A DNA stretch of 64,000 nt from Ochotona curzoniae (taxonomy: Eukaryota > Chordata > Mammalia > Lagomorpha > Ochotonidae): NCBI RefSeq assembly GCF_017591425.1, contig NW_024466218.1, positions 9,106,001 to 9,170,000 on the forward strand, read 5' to 3'. This document shows, one piece after another, positions 24,541 to 36,310 of this stretch (position 1 is the first letter of the stretch; the number at the start of each line of letters is the position of its first letter). Both the position numbers and the translations under genes were made by a program. The notes under the pieces were generated by a model. It saw only the letters and a program-made list of their open reading frames with translations. It made no database searches and had not been told where the DNA came from.

Positions 24541-24867
24541 GGCCTGGTGCGATAGCATAGTGGTTAAAGTCCTCACCTTGCACATGCAGGGATTCCATAT
24601 GGGCGCCGGTTCTAATCCTGCCAGCCCTGCTTCCCATCCAGCTCCCTGCTTGTGGCCTGGGACAGCAGTTGAGGAAGGCCCAAGTTCTTGGGACCCTGCA
24701 CATGTGTGGGAGATCCAGAAGAGGTTCCTGGTTCCTGGCTTTGGATTGGCTCAGATCCAGCCATTGCACTCACTTGGGGAGTGAACCATCGGACGGAGGA
24801 GCTTCCTCTCTGTCTGTCCTCTCTGTATATCTGACTTTCTAATAAATAAATAAATCTTAAAAAAATT
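24541..24867 (+). mobile_element. CSINE
   Basis: Full-length sense copy from ggcctggtgcgatagcatag, with ggttctaatcctgcc at the B-box position, to aataaataaataaatctt. The flanks aagtgaggcat and aaggtggggcat may be a decayed target-site duplication. Confidence 0.93.
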
Positions 24868-25308
24868 TTTAAGGTGGGGCATGGAGTGGGAGAAAAGTTA
24901 GAAACTAGGATGAGGGAACCGGAAGCGGTTCAGTTTCAGCAGTGGATTATGGTGACCTTGACTTTGTTTTCCCTGTATGCTTTGACTATTTGTATGCTGG
25001 ATACTGGTTGAGGCAGTCTCTGGTTGCAGGGCCTGGCTTCTCATGCCTGAATGACAGATCAGCAAAGATGATTAGGAGTGGAAAAGGGTAAGGCCACCAT
25101 TTGAAGTTTCAAATAGAAAACAACACAAAGCCAGCCCAAGAATAGATAACAATTTTTTTTCTTAAAAAAAAAAAAAGAAAAAGAAATACTTCTTGTTAAC
25201 ACAGCTTTAAGCGAAAAGACTTCAAAATAAGAAAGATGATCAATTAAATATGCAGATAATGTGTTTCAACTCAAACATGACTAGCTAGCTTTTTCCATTT
25301 TATTTTTC

Positions 25309-25597
25309 TTTAAGATTTATTTGTTTATTTTTAATCTGGAAAGCAGTGTTACAGAGAAGAAAACAGCGAGAGGCCTTTTACCTGGTAGTTCACTCCCCCG
25401 ATGCCTGCATATCCAGGGCTGGGCCAGGCAGCATGAGCTTCAGCCGAGTCTCTCACATGGCCGCAGGGGCCCACGCATGCAGGCCTTCTGCTTTCCCAGG
25501 CTCCAGGCTGGAATTGGGAGTGGAACAGCTGGGACTTGAATCAGTATCCACAGGGGACGCTGGCATTTCAGGCTGCATGTTAACATGTTTTGGCATT
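25309..25597 (-). mobile_element. Old CSINE
   Basis: Antisense copy with taagatttatttgtttatttt, gttcactcccccgatgcctgc, tctgctttcccaggctcc and gggacttgaatcagtatcc. The head is partly lost. Confidence 0.75.
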
Positions 25598-25667
25598 ATG
25601 CTCATCCTGAAATCTAATTTTAAGACAGCTAGATATATATGAGGTTAGAAAAAACTAACCTCAAGTG

Positions 25668-25972
25668 ATTTTTTTTTGATAGAGACACAGAGATATACAT
25701 AAATACCTAGGTTTTCCATCAGCTGCTTCACTGTATAATGCCTGCAGCACCTGGGACTGGGATAGTTCAAAATTGGAGCTTACACTCAATCTGAATCTCC
25801 CACATGGGTGGCAGGGACCTGGCTATTTGAACCATTAAGTCTACCTGTTAGGATCTGGCTTAACACAATGCTTGCATCAGAAGCTGGAGACAGGTATCAA
25901 ACCTAGGTACTCTGTCATGGGATGTGGGCACACTAACTGGCAGATTAATTGCTACTTCACATGCCTGCCCTG
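25668..25972 (-). mobile_element. Old, degraded CSINE
   Basis: Antisense remnant with gatagagacacagagatatac, catcagctgcttcactg, gaatctcccacatgggtgg, a second half with cctaggtactctgtcatggg, and a head-like cacactaactggcag. Heavily diverged, and possibly two overlapping old SINE pieces. Confidence 0.5.
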
Positions 25973-26589
25973 TATCCTTATTTGATTCATAATGACACAG
26001 GTGTCTTTCTGGGGTATCACAAGTTTCATTGTTATTTTCCCCCATTAAGTAAATGCCAAAGCGCTTGAAGAGCGGCAGATGGGAACACTTCTCCTTCAGG
26101 CTAATGTTTGTATAGGGTGGAGTCACACAACATTGTAAGAAGGGACTGCCCCCACCTCTCATCATACTGCTGGCTCGGGAGGCTATGCCCCTACACTGCT
26201 AAAGACGGTCCATGGACAGGAGTTAGAGCAGCTTCCTGCTTTGTGCCAGGGCTACGAGTACGTCATCACCTCTCCAGCCAGTTTCCCCATCATCACCTTC
26301 CTGTCTAGTGGTGGAGGGGGGCGTCTCCTGAAGGGGCTCTTTCAAGTGCCCTAATTACCTCATCTCTCCTGGATCATGCCTCTAATTACCTTATCTCCGC
26401 TAGATCCAACCCATTTTCTGCTCTTTTTCCATGTTTGGCCTTTCTCCAACATTGGTGCGATGGATCTTTTGCTTACTCGTCTGATTAGCTTCCATAGGCT
26501 GAAGTGTAATTCCTTTAGCAGACATATGTGTCTTCATTACATTATCCCAAGGTGGCGCTTTGCAAACTCATGAGCATTTCTTGAACTTT

Positions 26590-27045
26590 TTGTGATCCTT
26601 CAGGGTCTAGCCCAAAGCCACTTCCTCTACAAATTTCAACCTGCAGTCCCCTTTCCTGTCCAGGGTACCTCCATGGGAGCGGGTCTCTCAGGGATCTTTG
26701 TGCGTTCCCATCTGGACTGTAGAGCAATCGCACCAGGACTGTATTCATGCCTGATGCAAAGAAAAAAAAAATGTTGAGTTGAATGGGTCCTTTCTGCTTT
26801 TAAAAAATGCTATTTTCTCAATCCAGCTGCCAACTTATTATAGTCCCAAGGTGTTATTTTCATTTTATAACATATATGAACATAAATGTGTTTGAAAATG
26901 TACTTGTTTATTGGTGTTCCCTATCAGTAGCATATAAACTTCATAAAGCTTGAGACATGGCCTTTTAGTTTATATTATAGTTCCCATTTCTAATGGTGTG
27001 CCTGCTTAGAAAATATTTATTTGCTGAATAAAAGAAAGAATGAAT
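26590..27045 (+). mobile_element. LINE-2 3' fragment
   Basis: tgatccttcagggtctagcccaaagccacttcctc matches the L2 3' region, and the end (catataaacttcataaagcttgagac .. agaaaatatttatttgctgaat) matches its terminal part. Old and diverged. Confidence 0.6.
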
Positions 27046-28104
27046 TCTCCAGCAGAGTAGGCTAGGTTAAAGGGCCCTCCCTTTCGGTTTCTTAGACTGT
27101 GATGAAATGTATGGCTTTTCCCTTCCTTACCTTTGTGACTTTAATAGTTCTTTAGTTTCTCTACTGATTAAAGCTAAAAACTTTATGTCAAGGGAAGGGA
27201 AAAAAATGTTTGGGAAATTGACAAAGAAACCCTTTTATATGTTGGCTATGGAATCCTTTTATGAATGGCTGAGTTCCCTCAATTCATGCCCCGGTGACCT
27301 TCCCTTCTTCCTCTGTTCTCCTTTCTCCTACTCAGAGGGCAGCCTAAAGCTGCAGGCTAAGCTGCCTCCTATACAAAGGGGAATTAATATCACAGGATAT
27401 TTAAAATTCAGTGCCCACTCCACTGTGATGCTTTAGGAAACTCAGACAGAGTGTTTTTTGTTTTGTTCTGGTCTGTAACGATAAATTGAAATCTTCATGT
27501 AAATACATGAAGATTTTAGCTCATTTTGGTGAATGATTACCTAACAACAGTGAAAACTAGAGCAAATATGGGAGTGAATTTTGGCCTTCCTCGTTAGATC
27601 TACGATATCAGGACAGATTTAATGGGTTCAGAGAGACTTTGTTGATTGTGCGATTTGAGGGGGTCGGCGGGTTTCTGTGTGAGCATGCCACCAGAAGGAA
27701 GAGCCCAGAAATTGCACCTTCTGCTTGTAGTTTTGCCTCTTTTCAACTTTACCAATTATCTCTGGGATCTCTGGATTATAGGTTCTAGCATCAAAAGATC
27801 ATCTATAACTACTGAAATACAGGTGCATTGCTGTTGATACAGGATTAGCTACTTACCCTGATGGGTTTATTTTCCTCACTGACACTTGCTGGATGGTCCT
27901 GATGACTACTGCATTGACTGGTGAGAGGATTACGTGCTCAGCACTAGGATCTGTTACATGACAGGTAACGTGCAGAAAATCATAACAGCTTCTAGTCCCG
28001 TGGTAGGAATGCACCCGGGCTGTCTCTATTCATCACCCCTTGTTTCATTGAGACAAACAGCAGCCTGTAAAATTTGAAGGGTGAGTGGACTCACCAGCAG
28101 CTAT
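27046..28104. other. Unique sequence with a near-perfect palindrome
   Basis: No gene recognised. The open frame at 27107-27436 (109 codons) has no known motif. A 28-bp palindrome lies at 27489-27516. Confidence 0.4.
27489..27516. repeat. 28-bp palindrome (13-bp arms, 2-bp spacer)
   Basis: Left arm aaatcttcatgta at 27489-27501, spacer aa, right arm tacatgaagattt at 27504-27516. The arms are perfectly complementary. No T-run or coding context suggests a terminator, and its function is unknown. Confidence 0.9.
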
Positions 28105-28200
28105 GGCACAGGTTCTGGAATCAGGCTACTAATCTTTGAATTTTATCTCTCCCCAACTTATTGGATGGATAATTTTCTTGTCTAGAAAGTTAGGAAGGAA
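28105..28200 (+). repeat. Possible MIR fragment
   Basis: ggttctggaatcaggctactaatctttgaa then cttgtctagaaagttagg loosely follows the sense MIR pattern (tctggagtcagactgcctgggttcgaatc .. catctgtaaaatggg). Weak. Confidence 0.35.
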
Positions 28201-28496
28201 GCGCAGCTATTCGCTTGGTGTGCAGTACAGATGAACTTAAAGCAGTTACAAGAGTGTGCATGCTAAATAGCATCACCTAGCAGCTGTCATAGATGTTACT
28301 GTTGTAAACATTGAAGTGTCTTTGGGGGTGGTAGTGATAAAAAGGGAGATTTACTTATGCTGTATCCTCAGTAAATTCTCAGATTATGCAGCGCTTGCCC
28401 CTGGAATTTTGCCTGAAGATCTCTTTACTCCACTCTTGGGCAATGCCACACTCCTGTTTCCATACTACACCCTAGGAAGATGTCTCTTTTTTTTTT

Positions 28497-28838
28497 TTCT
28501 TTTAAGATTTATTTATTTTTATTGGAAAGGCAGATATACAGAGAAGCAGAGACAGAGAGGAAGATCTTTCATCTGATGATTCACTCCCCAAGTGACCGCA
28601 ATGGCCAGTGGTGCGCCGATTCGAAACCAGGAGCCAGGAACTTCTTTCTGAGTCTCCCACGTGGGTCCCAGTGCTCTGGGCCATCCTCGACTACTTTCCC
28701 AGGCCACAGGCAGGGAGCTGGATGGGAAGCAGGGCTGGCGGGATTAGAACTGGTGCCCATGTGGGGAACCGGTGCCCATAAGGGATCCCGGCGCATTCCA
28801 GGTGAGGACTTTAGCTGCTAGGCCATGGTGCTGGGCCG
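28497..28838 (-). mobile_element. CSINE with perfect 14-bp target-site duplication
   Basis: Full-length antisense copy preceded by a poly(T) run at 28488-28499 (the reversed tail) and ending at the reversed head gctgggcc. The repeat cctaggaagatgtc flanks it exactly at 28471-28484 and 28839-28852. A perfect duplication points to a recent insertion. The body has a short internal repeat of the ggtgcccat segment near 28752-28780. Confidence 0.96.
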
Positions 28839-29404
28839 CCTAGGAAGATGTCAAGGAGTTTGCTGTCCATTCTCTTCTCCCATCTACTGAGGACCACGAC
28901 AGGTTAATCAGGCAAAAACAATAAGTAGTTGCCATTGAGAGAGGCCCATAGCTGTTCATACTTTACATTTTAGTATTATCCCTGGATTGCAAGGTGAAAC
29001 CCAATGACTTATCCAAATACCCAAAGCCATGGCTGCAGATCAGCCCCTTTACCTCCATTTGCTGGGACAGAACCTTGCAGTTCCTCAGCTCCAGCTGTGG
29101 CTGGCCTGGACAATGAATGCGGCCATCCAAGTTGCCACTGCAGGTGAGCTCCAGTCTTAGGCTGGAGAAACTCTTGGTCTTCACAGAAATAATTTCTTAA
29201 CTTTCTCCTTAACTGTGGGCCTCAGGACTAGTCCCAATGATACTGGGTTTTATTTCAGTTCTAGAGCTGGAGGCCTGTTCTTTTCTTTACCCTTTAAGAC
29301 AGAAAACTGATTTCAAAGGAATTTCTTGTGTGCTTTATGTCATCAATGTTGAGGAAAATGGAGGCCAGTGGAAATTATTGAAAACTGGGATGCCAGTTTT
29401 ATTA

Positions 29405-29545
29405 TATTCTATCAGAGATGGAAGCCAGTTCTCAGGGAGGCAGAGTAGCTTCCTCAAAGTCACAAAGCAAGCAAGCGGTCAGACAGAACTTTAACACAGG
29501 TCAGTTTAACTTTCAAATCTCTGCTGTTTCTTTCATTATATCATG
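29405..29545 (-). repeat. MIR fragment (antisense)
   Basis: gaggcagagtagcttcctc, then aaagtcacaaagcaagcaag, then acacaggtcagtttaac matches the antisense MIR pattern (gaggttaagtaacttgccc .. gtcacacagctagtaag .. acccaggcagtctgac). Confidence 0.6.
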
Positions 29546-29607
29546 TCGCTTCATTGTAAAAATAGCATAAAGTTTTTGGTTATAGCATGTATTAAATATT
29601 TCATTAC

Positions 29608-29913
29608 TTTCTTTTTAAAGGTTTATTTGAAAGAGTTATAGAGAGAAGAGACAGGGGTTTTCTATCCGCTGGCTCACTCCCCAGATGGCTGCAGCCAATA
29701 CTGGGCCAGACCAGGACCCAGGAACTAGGAGCTCCTTTCGGTTCTCCTGCTTGGGTAGCAGGACCCACACCCTCTGATCTCCTGCCTGTGTTTTTCCCAG
29801 GCCTTATCAGGGAGCTGGATCAGAAGTAAAACAGCTGGGATATAAATCAGCTCACGTATCATATACTTATGTTGAAGGCGGCTTTACCCACTGTGCAACA
29901 ATGTTAACTCCCT
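29608..29913 (-). mobile_element. Old CSINE
   Basis: Antisense copy of an older subfamily: tttaaaggtttatttgaaagag, ctatccgctggctcactcccc, gccttatcagggagctggatcag and a degraded head around acccactgtgcaacaatg. Confidence 0.75.
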
Positions 29914-30027
29914 AAGTGTTTTTTTTTCCCCTCTGGATTTTCTCTCTTCTACATTCCCACTTCCCTGTAGCACAAGTTTCTTTCTTTGTTTGTCTTATGA
30001 TTTGTCTAGCTACCATTCATTCTGTTT

Positions 30028-30045
30028 ACCTACCTACCTACCTCT
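30028..30045. repeat. (TACC)n microsatellite
   Basis: Four cctacctacc-type units in a row, followed by an AT-rich tract to about 30115. Confidence 0.8.
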
Positions 30046-30129
30046 CCTATCTCTATATGTATAAAAATATATTACACATATATTAGATAAATATATTGCA
30101 TATGTATTAGATAACGTCATATTTTTACC

Positions 30130-31715
30130 TGGAATTTATGTGAAGCTGATAAAGACCTCTTTACAATTTTCACTTTTAAATAAGCTTAGGTGCTTTCGCT
30201 TTGCCTAAGATAGCTGATACTCCGCACTAAGTAGAACCGGTGGCTTGGCAGGGCCTTGCTTCTGTGCTTGCTCTCTGGGTGAGCACTGAGCTTTAGCTGA
30301 CCTTGGAGAAGGAGGCTGTATCCTTCAGAACTGTCTTCTATGGTCTAGTTGAGACAGTAGCACATCTCAGTACTTAGCATTGCAAGGCTTCTATTGAGTT
30401 TCTCATGGAATTCTTTAGATTTCAGAGAGGAGATATTGATTTCAACTGATTTGCTGAGATGAGCTGGTAAATATTTCTTAAAAATACTTCTTTGATATTA
30501 GTTCTTTTATCAGTTTTCCCCAAAACTATATCAGATGTCCACCATGATCTTTTCCATCTTTGGGAATCAATTCTTTTATTGGCTTAAGGTGATACCTTTT
30601 CTTCTAAATATAGTTGAGAATGGTAGGACATGTACACAGAAACCATATTAATATGTTATTTGGAAGAATTTTAGATATATGTGACATCTCAGAGATTGAG
30701 AATGATAGCCAGGAAGTGCCTTAATTCCTTCAGGGCTTTCAATGTGGAACTGGAGTCCAGGCTAAAGAATGTCATGTTTAGAAGATATGGTCATGGCTGT
30801 ACCTTCTCCCATTATTTCATTGTGCATTTTCAAAAGAGCTACAAAGAACATGCAATGTCCCAAAATAAGTTCTTAAAAGAATGAATAAAAATGTTTGTGT
30901 TGTACTTTGTGTTATTGTATGCATACATTTCAAAAGTTCATTCCTATCTATGATTTGTCCCAGGAACTCTGGAGAAATATACTAATTTCCCACCCTCTAG
31001 ACACACTTTTTTTTAAAAGTTATTAAGATGCAAATACCAATGAGGGAACATCTCAATATAGCCTGTCACAAAAACATAAGTGTATTTATGTGGAATTTGG
31101 TTCTCTCCCTGCCTCTTTCACTCATTGGCTATTGAAACAAAGGAAAATGATAAAGGGGAGAGAAAAAGAGATCAGACAAGAGAAAGGTTAAGCTGGGCAA
31201 GTGCTGGTCCAGCAGGTGGTAGAGGGAGAGCCACAGTGCAGCGGAGGTCAAAGAAAGCCAGGAGCGAGGAAGAGAAGGGAAAAAATTGTGTAACAAAATA
31301 AAATGAATCCTCTGTTATTTAGTAAAAGTTAAGACTTGGAGAGTAAAATTATACATGAGGAATTTTCAACAACAGAAATATTGTATAAAATTGAGAGTGA
31401 AGATGGAAAGTAATTGGAGCAAATATCTTACAAGGGAGAGTCAATAAGAGCGACAATCACAAGATCTAGTACAGAAATCTTATAATAAGTTTAATGTCAG
31501 TTTTATAGTTGGTTGCATCATTTAAAAAGGAAAATATGGATTACTTTCACATTATTTATACTATGTTAGTGTTGAAGTAAAAATGCATTCATAAAATGGT
31601 CGTTACTATGGTAAAAGGCTCTTACCTGGGTTAGAATCACCAATTTTTATTTCAAGGATAGCACTTATTAACCATAAATGTTGGGTGAAGATGAGCAGCT
31701 TCACTTTCTCCCCCT
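30130..31715. other. AT-rich sequence, no gene recognised
   Basis: No gene or repeat recognised. Short open frames only. Confidence 0.4.
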
Positions 31716-31720
31716 CTCTT

Positions 31721-32023
31721 ATTTAAAATACTTATTTTATGTGATATATATGGAGAGAGTAAAGCAGAGACAGAGAGCTAAATCTTCTGTCCTTTGATTC
31801 TCTCTCCAAATGGTTCTAATGGCCAGGGTTGGGCTAGTGAGTCAGGAGCCAGGAGTTTCTTCTGAGTCTCCCGTGTGATTAGAGGGTCCAAGCACATGGG
31901 CCATCTTCTGCTCCTTTCCCAGGTGCACTTGTGTGGAGAAGCCAGTGAACACGAACTGGCAAACATGCGAAATGCCAGTATTGTAGGTAGTTACCTGAGC
32001 TCCTATGCCACAGTACCAGCCCT
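31721..32023 (-). mobile_element. Old CSINE
   Basis: Antisense copy: ttaaaatacttattttatg, gacagagagctaaatcttctgtcc, gagccaggagtttcttctgagtctcc, gccatcttctgctcctttcccagg, and a head reduced to atgccacagtaccagccc. Confidence 0.8.
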
Positions 32024-32849
32024 GAAACTTCAGTCTTAAACAAGAGACACCCATGTCAGTTACTGTTTATTCAAGCCTATGCAAGGAGGAAAGTCAGGAA
32101 AAGTGGAAGTGTAACAGCCAGAAAGAAGAGAGAAGCTCATTTGTCAGCGTATTTGCATTTGTAGAGCTTCAAAGTGAAACACAGCAAGGTGTGTGTGTGG
32201 GGCTTCTTGTTTGCTATTTTGTGAATGCTACTCTTTGTCCTTAAGGAAGAGAAGGAGGCTGTAGTTTTATCTTGCTCTCTGTGGTAGCAACTGGGACCTC
32301 CCCAGGAAAAGCCAAAAGGACACGTTCTTTTCTGATTGAAAGCAGGAAATTTGACAGCTTCTGAAATCAAATGCCTGTGTTCCATTTTCTAACAGGCTGT
32401 TCTGGTTCGTCTTCTGTCTGGGAACTGGATTAAAATGGCCAGTGCTTTCTACAAAGGTCATAATTTCCGAACTGCTGCCACATCTGTATTGACAGCAAGT
32501 ATTAATGATTCTCTCATGAGCTCTCTGTTTTGAAGAGGCCTGGTCATGTCCAGGGGAATGCCAGGTACATTTTTCTTAATGTATGAGCACAAGTTACATA
32601 TAACAACCTAACAACACAATACTGCCTCTTTAATGCTAATCTATTCCTTGCAATCTACTAGATACATGTAGAGTCATTGGTGTGTATCAAGAGAGCAAAA
32701 TCAGATTCTGAAAATATCTGAAAGGATGCACTAGAGTGTACATAATAATGTATTTTAATCTGCCAGGCCTTAAAATTAATCATGAATTCCCACAGAGATT
32801 TTAATAATTTTGAGATGATGTTTTTTTTCCCCCTCTATCTTCTTCATAG
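32024..32849. other. Unique sequence upstream of an exon-like signal
   Basis: No gene or repeat recognised. It ends in a strong pyrimidine tract (32821-32847) and an AG, described in the next entry. Confidence 0.4.
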
Positions 32850-32888
32850 AATAATATTCTTGGACAGAGCTTTCTAAATGCAGCAAGG
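32850..32888 (+). other. Candidate 39-nt exon (unproven)
   Basis: A run of T and C at 32821-32845 followed by catag gives a textbook splice acceptor ending at 32849. At 32889 the sequence gtaagtaa gives a near-consensus donor after agg. The enclosed 39 nt is a multiple of three and is open only in frame 0, reading NNILGQSFLNAAR; the other two frames have stops. I do not recognise the peptide. The sequence may be a small cassette exon of a plus-strand gene whose intron spans the region, or a chance match. Confidence 0.35.
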
Positions 32889-35800
32889 GTAAGTAATATA
32901 GCTGGGGGAGGGCGAACCAGGGGGCAATTTCTCACTTTGCCAACAAAGAGGAGTTGTATTTACCAGGGGAACATGTTTTGTTTTGCTTCTAACTAACACG
33001 CAGGGTAGATGTTTCAAAGATAGGCTTTATTACTCCATAAGAGTTGGGAAATATTGGGGAGTTTATTCGGGGTGATATTGTGACTTTGTTAGGCAATGGG
33101 AATACTCCTGGAGGAAAGAGGCCCCCACCCCGACCCCAGCAAGATGCAGATCCCCTCCACAACATCACAGAACCTGGCTGTCAGAAGTTTTCAGAGTTGC
33201 GTAGAGGGAGAGGTTGGTGATCAAATCACAGTTAGTTCTAGGGGAGGTGGGACGCCCGTTGTAAGTAATCTAGCGCTAGTACAGGAGCTGCTCTGAGTTC
33301 CAGGACACCTACAATTGAGGCACCTGACTTGCAAATCCCTTGCCTTTTTAAAGAGAGGTAATGGTGTCTGCCCTTGACCTCTGACTCTAAGCCACCTGCG
33401 ATCCTTAAACAGTATCCAACAAAAGTGCCATGTAAAATGATAAGTGCGTAGCACTTCACTTTGCTAAAAAGTAAACTGTGACTTTCCCAGGGTATCCAAA
33501 AGAAAAAAAAATCCTTAAGATATGTTGTTGACTTCCATTTCTTTTTGACTTTCCCTAAAACACTCATTCCAATGTGTGGCTACTTAGAAGAAAAGCATTG
33601 CTCTTATGCTCAAACAAGTGCTTGGTAGTATCCCCGAAATTCAGTGGTCAGAGTATGTTTTTTTTCCCCCTTTTCTTCCCATCCATTAAAAAGTACAAAA
33701 TCAATGGGTGTTTAGCCCAATTTCCATCTCAAAATTTTACAAGTACCAAAATAATAGTAGGGTTTGTCAGAAGTCAGTGAAATCCTGTGATTGGTCTCAT
33801 TATTTTGGGTGAATCAGCACTCAACACTGTTTCCTTGGTTAGCGTATATGTGGAGTGTGTTGGAGATTTTAAGGAATGGCAATTACACATATGAGAAGGA
33901 GATGAATGATAAGGTTCAAATAAGAAGGTAGAAAAGAGGATTTCACCTGGCTACATTACCTTGAAATAACATGGAGGCTAGTAGAACTGTTGCTGTAGCC
34001 CTGCTTCTAATTGTGCCTAAGACCCTGCACATCTGACATAGTTAGGGGTCCTGCAAGACTGCCAGTCAGTGTCCCCACTCTGATTAACAAAGCTTTACAT
34101 AATGGCTTCAGAAGGGAACAAGTGAAAAGCTTGCTGAAGCACAAGCTTGGGTTAGACAAAGTTAGGAGCTGCTCTGTGAAGAGTACTTAGAATGGCTTTT
34201 GCTGAAGGGCCTTTGGCCGCTGTGGGGCGGACATGAGGGTAACCCTGGCCTCTGTCTTTGGGAGGTCTTTTGTGGTAGTTGGCAACCATTGAGGAAGTAG
34301 GAATGCTTGCCAGGGGCTCAATAGAAGCCCAGCACTGACAACTTCCTGGGCCCTGGGGACGAGAGGTGAAGCAGCTCACCACCAGGTTTTTGTAATCCCA
34401 GAGAAGGGGCTAGGATGCTCCTGAGAGCAAAGAGTGCCCGGGAGAGACAGGGAGCCCTGGACTGGGGATGCATGCGTTTGCACATAGATTTATGTCAGTT
34501 CATGGAGCAAAATTGAAGCAAAATGGCCAAAGGCAAGCTTGGAAAGTTTTTTCTTATTGAGAACTTTCAGCAGTTAGAAGATGCCTGCTTACCTGTAAGT
34601 CCTCTTGTAATTTTAATGTCGTTCTAGACAGACAGGGAGTATTGATACAAACCTGAAAAATGGACTAAATTTGTCCCAAAGAGGTCATACTGAGGTAATG
34701 CACATTAAACCCTGAACTTACTTGAACTAAAGTAATTTCTGCTTGTTAGGTGAAATACGAGTTTAAAATGGGTATTGCATGTTTGAATTGAAAAAAAATC
34801 TAGAAAGTTTTACCTTTCACATACCTGAATATTTGCTTATGAAATATCTACCCACGGCATCGAAATTCTCATTGTCTAGCATAACGCTCATTGTTTAGTA
34901 TGTACCTTGTAAACGTCTGGTCAACGAGTAAATGATTTGAAAGCAACTTTGCTTCTCAAAAGCAAAACTGCACAGAAAAAAAGAAAATTTCCCACGACAA
35001 GTTGATGAAGGTCATTTTAATACTTGCCTTAAGGATTTAAGAAGCTCTCTTAGGAAAATGGCAAGTATCAGTGCCACTGCTCACCAGGGACAGTGAGGAA
35101 AAAGGGAGTTCAAGGTTTCTGACAAACTATGCACTCCCTCCACGTGCAGGTGCGCTGCTGGGGCGCTCCCCAAAGCAGAGTAAGACTGAAATTTCTTCTG
35201 CCTTTAAAAAATGAGAGACAACAATCCATCTGAACTTTGTTTTTGTGGCCTTTCTTAGAACTACAAAAATAATTTTTTGATTCTTTTCAAGGGAAGTAGT
35301 TTCAGCTTTCAAATGTATTTTAAAAGATAATCTGAATTTAATCTTGCCTTAATTTTAAGTTGTTCTGGTTAATAGTATATTTATAACAGATACAGGACTA
35401 GAGCTACAGTGTCTGTGTATGCTATTTTACATTTCTTAGTGTGTACAGGACCTAATTATACAGGTAAAAATGGCATATGCCCTGTGGGGAGCCCTTTATT
35501 TCTAGTGGCATATATTAGAGTTATTCTTCTTTGTTCATATGATTTACCTTCAAAAATATATTGAATGTTCCCCCAGAGAAGTGTAGACAGCTGTTTTAAT
35601 AATCATATTGGTATTCAGGTGGAATGGAGTGGGTACAAGCGAAAGAACTTACAGGGAATAGTCTTCCTGGATTCTCTGGCTCCACGAGCCTGCATGTAAT
35701 AGTTAAAGTGCAGTAATGGGGCTAAAGCTTGCTGAAGAAAGTTAGCAATTTCATTCTTATAAATATTGATCTTCCCCACCCCTTTCCACATTTTGGGGGT

Positions 35801-36155
35801 CCATGAAGTGGCACAGGGTCCTGTCAGGTCAACAGATGGCAGGGTTACACTGATGGCAGGAACTTACCCAGAACATTTGACTGTCCAGTATCCAGTATTG
35901 ATCTTGGTAAAGCTGCTGTTTAAAGTCTTCAAATTCTACTTATGACCCTGATATAAAGTCCTGGTGAACTTGGTCTGATAAAATAAAGTGCATGAAATCA
36001 GTGGAGGACTCTGTTCTTTGAGTATAGCATAAAATGTAATGATAGAATGATCCATTTTAATATTTTTGAAATCGTCACATTACTCTTGACAATGTGGGTT
36101 CTACATTAAACTTCTGGGTGTGTATTTTTTTGTTTCTGTAATTTTATGTCTGATT
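32889..36155. other. Unique sequence, no gene recognised
   Basis: About 3.3 kb in which I recognise no gene or repeat. Open frames up to 109 codons (33238-33567, minus) have no motif. The low repeat content stands out from the rest of the window. Confidence 0.35.
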
Positions 36156-36159
36156 TTCT

Positions 36160-36310
36160 TTTATTCTTAACACAATGCCTGTGAAGTCTACATTATGCCC
36201 TTGAATAGATTAAACAATAAGGTATGAAAAGGTGAAGTAACTTGCCCAGCATCCCAGGGGAAAGGGATATCATCAAAAGTTCCAAGCTCAGAAAAGGGGT
36301 GGCAGTGTTT
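36160..36310 (-). repeat. MIR fragment (antisense)
   Basis: taacacaatgcctgtgaagtctac, tgaaaaggtgaagtaacttgcccagcatccca and a following gttccaagctcag track the antisense MIR pattern (gaggttaagtaacttgcccaaggtcac). Confidence 0.6.

Noticed and set aside
24085..24784. Overlapping open frames of 65-125 codons on both strands
   Set aside because: They lie wholly within two CSINE copies. The same protein-like strings (for example AGSWMGS and PTWDP types) recur at every CSINE in the window, so they are repeat by-products.
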